A stretch of DNA of 12,380 nucleotides from JAPLJQ01 sp037143735 (GTDB taxonomy: Bacteria; Desulfobacterota; Syntrophia; Syntrophales; UBA2185): the NCBI GenBank assembly GCA_037143735.1, contig JBAWYD010000070.1, forward strand, positions 1-12,380, in the 5' to 3' direction. Below are positions 1 to 5,153 of this stretch, piece by piece. The position numbers and the translations under genes are program-made. How positions within the stretch are numbered: the first letter of the stretch is position 1; every line of letters begins with the position of its first letter. Below the pieces are notes generated by a model that was given only the letters and a program-made list of their open reading frames with translations, was not told the DNA's origin and ran no database searches.

Positions 1-113
1 AGGGAAGATAGGCTATGCCGTGCAAAATGCTATCATGGTTCTTTCAAACTGAAGTTGTCAATAAAATCAATGAAGTGGTTGTTGCATTGCTTAGATAAAG
101 AAATACGTACAGG

Positions 114-182
114 ATGAATATGTCTGATCGCGCGATACTACAAAAAATTATAGAATATTCAAGGACTAAAATGAAATTTTAA
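114..182 (+). pseudogene. Possible HEPN/HepT-like N-terminal remnant, 22 codons
   Basis: A short frame reads MNMSDRAILQKIIEYSRTKM before stopping two codons later. The opening resembles the first helix of HepT/DUF86-type HEPN proteins, whose N-termini often have the pattern 'D..IL.KIIEY'. Nothing recognisable follows, so it would be a truncated copy if real. Its start codon overlaps, as ATGA, the stop of a frame open from the window edge (bases 1-117), which I cannot assign. The rest of bases 1-203 is AT-rich and shows no other supportable gene. Twenty-two residues are too few for a firm family call, and chance is a real alternative. Confidence 0.2.
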
Positions 183-203
183 ATGACGATCACCTTTAGG
201 ATG

Positions 204-1001
204 CTAAAGTACGTTCAGCTTATCGACGATTTCATTTTTTATGAGGACATAGGCTTCTTGGACATCATACGTTGCATCAGCAGGCAGCAAGGGATTCAGA
301 TCGCTTAGGAAACCTTGATGTCGCATTTTCTCTTGAAGATTCTTTTCATAACGCAAGCTGTCAACGGTTTGGCCTTCGGTTTCCATGTAATGTTTGAATA
401 TTTGGATTATTTTGTCGGCATCCGCTTTTCCTTCCGCAATGCCCAGCCACAAATCGAAAAGATCGCGCCCTTTTCTTCTTTGATACAGGGCCCTCAGTTT
501 GGTCGCGAGCAGTTCCTCAAGCACATAGGTTGTTATTTCACAATGCCCCTGGAACCACCGGGATTGAACGGCAAACGGTTGTTTCTGATAGCCTTCTACT
601 GCGAAATGTTCTCGCGTGTTGATTTCAACCTTCAGGCGCATTTGTACGACTGGGGGGCCCTCCGATTCCATCCGATAGGTCAATATTACTGATTGCTCCG
701 TTTGCTTACGACGTGGCGCTCCAAGAAAGCCGTTCAATAACTCTTGCAGTGTATCAATTACCTGACCGATGGGCGCCGGGGTAATCTGAACCAGGTCAAT
801 GTCCTCTGAATAACGTCGCGGGATGTTGAAATAGAGCTTATGTAATGCTGTACCACCCCGAAAGGCCAATCGCTCTGACAGAAATGGACTTTGAAAAATG
901 GAAACAAGAGCCCTGTTTATGATCAGGTCCTGTTCAACCTGGGCATCTGTAACCCAAGGTGCAAACTGACGCCAGGCGACAATATCCGCTTTTGGAATCA
1001 C
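204..1001 (-). CDS. abiEii: AbiEii-type nucleotidyltransferase toxin
   Basis: A 265-residue protein of the AbiEii/MenT nucleotidyltransferase family, the toxin half of type IV toxin-antitoxin systems that can act in abortive phage infection; characterised relatives transfer nucleotides to tRNA or other targets. The DNA polymerase-beta-like signature is intact: GGT at residues 49-51, then SEDIDL at 65-70 with acidic residues D67 and D69. A third acidic position lies in a beta strand (KVEIN, E126). The family's C-terminal motif follows with K168 and RKGRDLFDL at 176-184. Length is close to the usual 260-300. The ATG overlaps the stop of the upstream AbiEi gene by 4 bp, indicating coupled translation. 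The gene looks complete and all expected active-site residues are present, so activity is plausible but not shown. The physiological target cannot be read from sequence. Confidence 0.88.
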   Translation of the reverse strand: MIPKADIVAWRQFAPWVTDAQVEQDLIINRALVSIFQSPFLSERLAFRGGTALHKLYFNIPRRYSEDIDLVQITPAPIGQVIDTLQELLNGFLGAPRRKQTEQSVILTYRMESEGPPVVQMRLKVEINTREHFAVEGYQKQPFAVQSRWFQGHCEITTYVLEELLATKLRALYQRRKGRDLFDLWLGIAEGKADADKIIQIFKHYMETEGQTVDSLRYEKNLQEKMRHQGFLSDLNPLLPADATYDVQEAYVLIKNEIVDKLNVL

Positions 1002-1813
1002 AGATCACCCTCCACATCTGTATTGATCAGAAGTCGCCAGCGGGTATCCTTCGCAGCTTTTCCGGCAGGTAATGACGGGTCCAGTCTGGTAAAGGGTGGA
1101 TTCTTATCGGCGATCAAACTGGCCAGATCCAGCATCAGTGCTGCGTGGCCGGCTTTCTCCATCAGCCAACCCAGTCTTTGCGCACAGACCAAATTTCCTT
1201 CCGCTTTTACTGCATCTATCAGCTTGGCGGGGTTCATAGACTCTCCAAGTTCTTGAAGAACAGTGATCGCGCGATCCAACCCTCCAATAGATCTTGCATA
1301 ACGGATGAGGTCAATGGCCGTAGCCTCCGGTGAAGAGACAGAAATATGCCCGGTTTGAACCTTGATATGAGTGACCGGAGTTGCGTTAAAGTTCGTCTTG
1401 AAGAAAAATCGGATGGCAAGACCTTTTTTGCGGACTTCACGTTGAGGCGCCGTAGTGACAACCTGAAACTGTTGAGGTTGTTGGTGCGCAGCGCCCTGAA
1501 GGGATGCGGCGCTAAGCAGCCCCACGTAATATGGTTGCTTCAGATAGGCCATCAGATCAGCGATAAACCATTCCGCCGGTAATATCCCGGTGACGCGATA
1601 TTCCAGGGGAACGATGACAAAAAAACCGCTTCGGATGCGCAAGGTTCTGTTTTTTTTCGCGAGTCTTGCTGCGGCCTTCTTGAAGGCTTCCTCAGTGAAT
1701 TGAAGGGTCTGGATGGCCTCTTCGCGGGTAAAGAAATAGAGCCCCTGCTCCTGTCGAGAATCAACCCAGGATGGCAGATCGGTTGGGGAGGATGCTTTCA
1801 CTTTTAAGGGCAT
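998..1813 (-). CDS. abiEi: AbiEi-family antitoxin / transcriptional autorepressor
   Basis: A 271-residue protein resembling the AbiEi antitoxin family (COG5340-like). Family members neutralise AbiEii without stable binding and repress their own promoter. An N-terminal winged-helix-like segment spans about residues 28-73: a helix beginning FTREEA, a predicted recognition helix rich in Ala/Lys/Arg, then RSGFFVIVP as the wing. The conserved AbiEi core follows, with YYVGLLSAASLQGAAHQQP at about 95-113 and SPEATAIDLIRY at 161-172. The start is preceded by an AGGA-type ribosome site, and a candidate promoter lies about 30-55 bp upstream. It is first in a two-gene operon with the toxin, overlapping by 4 bp. 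The antitoxin-first order is the usual AbiE arrangement. The family call rests on the core motif and on the partner gene. Confidence 0.85.
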   Translation of the reverse strand: MPLKVKASSPTDLPSWVDSRQEQGLYFFTREEAIQTLQFTEEAFKKAAARLAKKNRTLRIRSGFFVIVPLEYRVTGILPAEWFIADLMAYLKQPYYVGLLSAASLQGAAHQQPQQFQVVTTAPQREVRKKGLAIRFFFKTNFNATPVTHIKVQTGHISVSSPEATAIDLIRYARSIGGLDRAITVLQELGESMNPAKLIDAVKAEGNLVCAQRLGWLMEKAGHAALMLDLASLIADKNPPFTRLDPSLPAGKAAKDTRWRLLINTDVEGDL

Positions 1814-1840
1814 ATCATCATCCTGGTAAAAATTTCACAA

Positions 1841-1869
1841 ATAAGACCACAAAGGAGGCCTTTTTGCAA
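1841..1869 (-). promoter_or_regulatory. Candidate abiE promoter with internal dyad (possible AbiEi operator)
   Basis: On the minus strand a -35-like TTGCAA (1864-1869) is separated by 17 bp from a -10-like TCTTAT (1841-1846), each matching the sigma-70 consensus at 4 of 6 bases. The spacer contains a perfect 5-bp inverted repeat with a 3-base centre, AAAGG AGG CCTTT (1851-1863). Characterised AbiEi proteins bind inverted repeats at their own promoters, so this dyad is a reasonable operator candidate. The rest of the intergenic stretch (1870-1985) is AT-rich and shows no other clear element. Confidence 0.4.
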
Positions 1870-1985
1870 ATATTATTTTAATAAGAAGGGAAGTATTTCT
1901 ACCAGATGGAGGGCAAGGAGAATTTTCATATGGATTCGCAGGCAATCTAAAACCCCGTGTTTAAAAAAAGCCGGTAAATAAATTA

Positions 1986-2015
1986 TGGACATCTTATCAA
2001 AAATTATAATATAAT
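1986..2015 (+). promoter_or_regulatory. Sigma-70-type promoter for leader ORF and ECF sigma gene
   Basis: TGGACA (1986-1991, 5 of 6 to the -35 consensus) is followed after 18 bp by a perfect TATAAT (2010-2015). A second overlapping TATAAT begins at 2005 but has no good -35 partner. Transcription would begin near 2022, giving about 60 nt before the leader ORF at 2084. This suggests that housekeeping polymerase drives the sigma factor gene, possibly in addition to autoregulation. Confidence 0.55.
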
Positions 2016-2083
2016 TGAACATAACAGGCACATATCCAACGAAGGCAATCCCTACAATTACCCAAAAAGCACAAGGAGGTCGT

Positions 2084-2125
2084 ATGAAAGTTTTTGGGAG
2101 AAGGGCTCAGAAAAGAACCGGGTGA
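2084..2125 (+). CDS. 13-residue basic leader peptide overlapping the sigma factor start
   Basis: A strong Shine-Dalgarno, AAGGAGG (2073-2079), sits the right distance before ATG at 2084. The frame encodes MKVFGRRAQKRTG and stops at TGA 2123-2125. That stop overlaps the possible GTG start at 2122 and the ATG at 2125 of the sigma gene. The sigma gene has no comparably strong ribosome site of its own; only GGGAG/AAGGG-like tracts lie inside this ORF. The sigma factor is therefore probably translated by re-initiation after the leader. Five of 13 residues are Arg or Lys. No known leader-peptide family is recognised. Alternatively, the true sigma N-terminus was displaced by a frameshift. Confidence 0.5.
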   Translation: MKVFGRRAQKRTG

Positions 2126-2703
2126 TGATGAAAGCAATGGCATCGGATGATTTCCAAAAAATTCACGGCGAATTCCGCCCGCGGATTTTCAACTATTTGA
2201 GCGGCATGGTGGGCAAGAATAATGCGGAAGACTTGACGCAGATCGTGTTCGAGAAGGTCAGCCGCAGTTTGGGTAATTTTCGCGGAGAATCAAGCATTGC
2301 CACCTGGATTTACCGTATCGCCACCAATGTCGCGCTGGATCATGGCCGTTCCGCTTCGACACGCCGGACGACAGTATCCTTAGATGACATTGACGTCAAC
2401 TGTAAGCGAAACGTCTTAAGTGATGAAAAAGGGCATGACGCCGAAAAAGGCCTTATGAAGCGCGATATGAATGCCTGCATCTACCGCATCATGAAGCGGA
2501 TGCCTGAAAGCGAACGTGTCGTTGTGCTCCTCAGTGAATTTGAAGGAATGAAAAACCGCGAGATTGCCGATATTCTCGATCTCAGCCTCGACGCCGTCAA
2601 AATCCGCCTTCACCGCGCCCGCGCAAGACTGAAAAAGGATATCGGCTCCGAGTGCACCCTCTACCGGGATGAGCGGAACGAACTCGTCTGCTGTCCGAAA
2701 TAG
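2122..2703 (+). CDS. ECF-type sigma-70 family RNA polymerase sigma factor
   Basis: An alternative sigma factor of about 193 residues. Region 2 spans about 12-80, with the core-binding and -10 recognition helices around NAEDLTQIVFEKV and STIATW-like SSIATWIYRIATNVALDH. Region 4 spans about 118-172, with the helix-turn-helix EGMKNREIADILDLSLDAVK and the basic helix RLHRARARLKK. There is no region 1.1 or full region 3, as expected for ECF sigmas. The C-terminus carries an extra tail (about 173-193) with C178, the segment YRDERNEL (181-188), and C190/C191, which could bind metal or act as a redox sensor. GTG 2122, ATG 2125 and ATG 2128 are all possible starts; overlap with the leader stop favours 2122 or 2125. 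The next same-strand gene is osmC-like, and no anti-sigma gene is visible. Confidence 0.9.
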   Translation: MMMKAMASDDFQKIHGEFRPRIFNYLSGMVGKNNAEDLTQIVFEKVSRSLGNFRGESSIATWIYRIATNVALDHGRSASTRRTTVSLDDIDVNCKRNVLSDEKGHDAEKGLMKRDMNACIYRIMKRMPESERVVVLLSEFEGMKNREIADILDLSLDAVKIRLHRARARLKKDIGSECTLYRDERNELVCCPK

Positions 2704-2709
2704 CGATAC

Positions 2710-2733
2710 GGAACCCCTTTAATACGACCCGTC
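2710..2733 (+). promoter_or_regulatory. Candidate ECF-type promoter upstream of the osmC-like gene
   Basis: Seven bases after the sigma stop codon there is GGAAC (2710-2714), then 15 bp, then CGTC (2730-2733). This resembles the GGAAC / CGTC-type -35 and -10 boxes recognised by many ECF sigma factors, though the spacing is at the short end. It would give a long leader of about 180 nt before the osmC-like start. The remaining interval to 2920 has no recognised gene; it contains a C7 run and an A6 run. Chance occurrence cannot be excluded. Confidence 0.3.
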
Positions 2734-2920
2734 AATAACATCTTCAAACGACGCTTGTCCACTCCCCCCCTGAAAAAACACTGTATCCTTTTGGGCCTTC
2801 TTACCGTCTAAACGGGGCAGAAAGGGATTGAACCGGAAGGGAGGCTTAAACGCAGGGCCGCCGTTCTTCAATTCCAGGATATCGAAGTGGTAGAGAATAA
2901 TAATTTCAGGAGGAAGTACA

Positions 2921-3358
2921 ATGGCAAAAATGAAAACAATCAGTATTGAGGCCAAGTTGGATGAGAAATTCAAAGTTGAAGTAAAAGCCGGAGATCGTAT
3001 CATTTATGTTGACCAACCGGCGGCAGCCGGCGGGACGGAAGCAGGGCCAAACCCCCTTGAATTTTTTTTCACTGCTCTTGCGGGTTGCATTGCCACGGCA
3101 GCAAGAATCATTGCAAACCAGAAGAGAATCAAATTGAATGGTTTGGACATGAAGGTTGAAGGGGCATTTGATACAGAGGTATTGCTCGGCAAAAGCAGGG
3201 AAAACAGAGCCGGAATGACAGGTATCAAGGTGACTTTAAATATCGACTCGGATATGTCCAGTGAAGAAAAGAAGGTTTTTATTAGAGAAATAGAGAGCAG
3301 GTGTCCTGTTTCAGATAATATTGCCAACACCACGCCTTTGGTGATTGAGCTCGCGTAG
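2921..3358 (+). CDS. OsmC-family protein (thiol peroxidase type)
   Basis: A 145-residue protein of the OsmC/Ohr superfamily, small cytoplasmic proteins that reduce organic hydroperoxides through a pair of cysteines. The family hallmarks are present: NPLEFFFTALAGC with Glu47 and the first cysteine C56 at the start of the long central helix, and the second cysteine C128 in the motif ESRCPVSDNI. The protein ends with a short strand (PLVIEL). An excellent ribosome site (AGGAGGA) precedes the ATG. It lies 217 bp after the ECF sigma gene on the same strand and is followed by a hairpin terminator, so it is probably the last gene of that unit. Pairing with an ECF sigma suggests oxidative or electrophile stress. 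I cannot tell whether it is a peroxidase or one of the YhfA-like members of unknown substrate. Confidence 0.85.
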   Translation: MAKMKTISIEAKLDEKFKVEVKAGDRIIYVDQPAAAGGTEAGPNPLEFFFTALAGCIATAARIIANQKRIKLNGLDMKVEGAFDTEVLLGKSRENRAGMTGIKVTLNIDSDMSSEEKKVFIREIESRCPVSDNIANTTPLVIELA

Positions 3359-3381
3359 GTTCTTGTCCCCGGAATAGGAAG

Positions 3382-3417
3382 CCCCATCCTGCCGGATTAC
3401 GGGGTGGGGTTTCTCTT
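3382..3417 (+). terminator. Probable intrinsic terminator after the osmC-like gene
   Basis: CCCCATCC (3382-3389) pairs with GGGTGGGG (3402-3409) in an 8-bp stem with one G-T wobble. The loop is 12 bases and is followed directly by the T-rich tail TTTCTCTT. It begins 24 bases after the stop codon. Confidence 0.6.
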
Positions 3418-3435
3418 CCAATACCTTAAATACCC

Positions 3436-3464
3436 TTGACATTCATCAAAAGGCGTAATAGAAG
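3436..3464 (+). promoter_or_regulatory. Sigma-70-type promoter for the SEC-C small protein
   Basis: A perfect TTGACA (3436-3441) is followed after 17 bp by TAGAAG (3459-3464, 4 of 6 to TATAAT). It lies just past the terminator of the preceding unit. The transcript would have a leader of about 155 nt before the ATG at 3628. I looked for a riboswitch in that leader and recognised none. Confidence 0.45.
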
Positions 3465-3627
3465 TTGCCTGCATTTGTCGCCCCCCATCTGTTACCGGTC
3501 GTCTGGTGCAATAAAGCCGGGTTCGGACATTTTTAAGGGTGCAAGTGAGCCGCTATACGCTTTAGGGTGTTGGTGGTTTTTTATATTTTCGCAGGGAATA
3601 CCTGGGATTGGAGATAAAAAGGTTTGT

Positions 3628-3786
3628 ATGAAGATACTGGATCGCCTCTTCAGTTATATAAAAAATGAAAAAAAGACTCTGGTTTCCCTGGGTCGCAACG
3701 ATATCTGCTGGTGCGGCAGCGGAATGAAATATAAGCGCTGTCATCTGGAGACGGATGAGGAAAAAAGAAGAAAAAAAGCCATGTAA
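3628..3786 (+). CDS. SEC-C motif small protein, 52 residues
   Basis: A very small protein made of a basic helix (MKILDRLFSYIKNEKK), the segment GRNDICWCGSGMKYKRCH at about residues 22-39, and a charged Lys/Arg/Glu tail. C27, C29, C38 and H39 form the CxC...CH zinc site of the SEC-C motif known from the C-terminus of SecA, where it binds SecB or the ribosome, and from many stand-alone proteins. The frame is open back to 3436, but the upstream part has low-complexity, non-protein-like composition. ATG 3628 puts the motif in a sensible small protein and has an AAAAGG tract upstream. Its ribosome site is modest, so the start is uncertain. Its role is unknown; nucleic-acid or ribosome binding is only a guess from the motif. 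Confidence 0.65.
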   Translation: MKILDRLFSYIKNEKKTLVSLGRNDICWCGSGMKYKRCHLETDEEKRRKKAM

Positions 3787-3803
3787 ATACCTGATAAATT
3801 TTT

Positions 3804-3820
3804 CCCGCCGTACGGGCGGG
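3804..3820. promoter_or_regulatory. GC-rich dyad upstream of the efflux operon
   Basis: CCCGCC (3804-3809) and GGCGGG (3815-3820) form a perfect 6-bp inverted repeat around GTACG. It lies 35 bp before the start of the outer-membrane channel gene. There is no T tract on the downstream side in either direction, so it does not look like a normal terminator. It could be an operator for the efflux operon or a transcript hairpin. No regulator gene is adjacent, and no clear promoter was found in 3787-3854. Confidence 0.3.
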
Positions 3821-3854
3821 CATCAATACTGACAATCCATACAGTGAAGGTCGA

Positions 3855-5153
3855 ATGAGACGCTTTTTGTTGATATTTGGGATGTTCATGGTCCTGACGG
3901 CTGGTCTTCCCGCATGGTCCGCAGAGCCCGTCATCAAAGAGGGAGACCGCTTAACCCTCGATCAGTGCATCGACATCGCCGTCAAGAACCAACCGTCCAT
4001 CCTTCAGTACTTCTATACGGCCCAGGTCAACGAAGCCTTGCTGGGACAGGCCAGATCGTCCTACTACCCCCAGCTGGACGTCAGATCGAATTACACGAGT
4101 TACAATTCCGTCACGAAGTTCGGTGATCCCAACACACCCCTCACACAATACGGTTACAACTATAGTAGCAACAATATAGGCGTACAACAGAAAATTTATG
4201 ACTTCGGAAAGCGGGAGGCGAACGTCGACGTGGCCCGGCTGAACATGCTATCCGCGCAGTCCGATACGGCCAGCCAGATCACGACGGTCGCAAATAACGT
4301 CAAATCTGCCTATTACAATGTGCTCCGGGCGAATCGCACACGGGACGTAAACGTGGAGTCCCGGGATCAGTACCGGCAACAGTTGGAGCAGGCGAAACTC
4401 TTTTTCGAAGCGGGGAAGAAACCAAAGTACGATGTCACGACGGCGGAGGTCAATTTAAGCAACGCCGAAGTCAACCTGATCAATGCGGAAAATGACCTTG
4501 ATAATGCGTGGGTGGCTCTGAACAATGCCATGGGCTATGACGGACCTGCAAAATATACGATCCAGGACACACTGACCCCGGAGCCCTATCAGATCACGGA
4601 ACAGGAAGCCCTGGATCACGCTTATAAAAACCGGCAGGACTTGAAATCTCTCCTTACCCAGAAGGCTTCGGCGGAAAAGGCCGTCGAGGCGGCGCAAAAA
4701 GATTATTTTCCCTCCCTCGATGCATCCGCCGGCTATGATTTTGCGGGAAGCCAGAGTCCTCTGTCTCAAGGCTGGAATGCCGGGGTAACCCTGTCGTGGA
4801 ACCTCTTCAAGGGCATGTCCACAAAAAAAGCGGTCGAAAAGGAGACGGCCAATCTCAAGGTGACAGAGGCAAAGATCGCGACCCTGAAGCTCTCGATCCA
4901 GCAGGACATCAAGAAGGCCTTCCTGGATCTCAGGAAGGCGAGAAAAACGATCGCCAATGCGGAAATCCAGGTGAAACAGGCAACGGAAAATCTCGAACTG
5001 GCAAACCTGAGATACCGGACAGGTCTGGGAACGCCCCTCGACATGATGAACGCCGCCGTCTCTTCCAGCAATGCAAAGTTGACACAGATCGTCGCCGTCT
5101 ATCAATACATTGTATCCAAAGCAAACATTGAGAAAGCCATGGGGAACAGATGA
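3855..5153 (+). CDS. TolC-family outer-membrane efflux channel
   Basis: A 432-residue outer membrane factor of the TolC/OEP family. It forms the trimeric channel through which the RND pump and adaptor expel substrates from the cell. A signal peptide occupies about residues 1-23 (basic MRR, hydrophobic core, cleavage near AWSA/EP). Two repeated OEP halves follow, each with long Gln/Ala/Asn/Lys-rich helices (for example around 120-235 and 335-430) and beta-strand segments rich in Tyr and Ser. NLRYRTGLGTPLDMMNA, near residue 395, is the typical second-repeat motif. A GAAGG ribosome site precedes the ATG. Its stop overlaps the adaptor start by 4 bp, making it the first gene of a three-gene operon. 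Length is normal for the family. Substrates cannot be predicted from this protein. Confidence 0.92.
   Translation: MRRFLLIFGMFMVLTAGLPAWSAEPVIKEGDRLTLDQCIDIAVKNQPSILQYFYTAQVNEALLGQARSSYYPQLDVRSNYTSYNSVTKFGDPNTPLTQYGYNYSSNNIGVQQKIYDFGKREANVDVARLNMLSAQSDTASQITTVANNVKSAYYNVLRANRTRDVNVESRDQYRQQLEQAKLFFEAGKKPKYDVTTAEVNLSNAEVNLINAENDLDNAWVALNNAMGYDGPAKYTIQDTLTPEPYQITEQEALDHAYKNRQDLKSLLTQKASAEKAVEAAQKDYFPSLDASAGYDFAGSQSPLSQGWNAGVTLSWNLFKGMSTKKAVEKETANLKVTEAKIATLKLSIQQDIKKAFLDLRKARKTIANAEIQVKQATENLELANLRYRTGLGTPLDMMNAAVSSSNAKLTQIVAVYQYIVSKANIEKAMGNR

Noticed and set aside
194..209. Six-bp hairpin CTTTAG-GATG-CTAAAG at the end of the abiEii gene
   Set aside because: The stem is AT-rich and overlaps the stop codon, and no T tract follows on the minus strand, so it is not supportable as a terminator.
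1930..1950. Mini-ORF MDSQAI with an AAGGAG tract upstream
   Set aside because: Only six codons, with no downstream gene coupled to it and upstream of the likely promoter at 1986-2015; AG-rich tracts are common in this AT/AG-rich stretch.
2704..2811. In-frame continuation beyond the sigma stop codon (TAG) for about 35 codons
   Set aside because: The translated stretch shows no anti-sigma or other motif, and the tail before the stop looks like a natural end; read-through is not supported.
3436..3627. N-terminal extension of the SEC-C protein in the same frame
   Set aside because: Composition is not protein-like, it would begin on the promoter -35 box, and the internal ATG at 3628 gives a compact domain.
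3465..3627. Riboswitch in the leader of the SEC-C gene
   Set aside because: No known riboswitch core could be recognised by eye.
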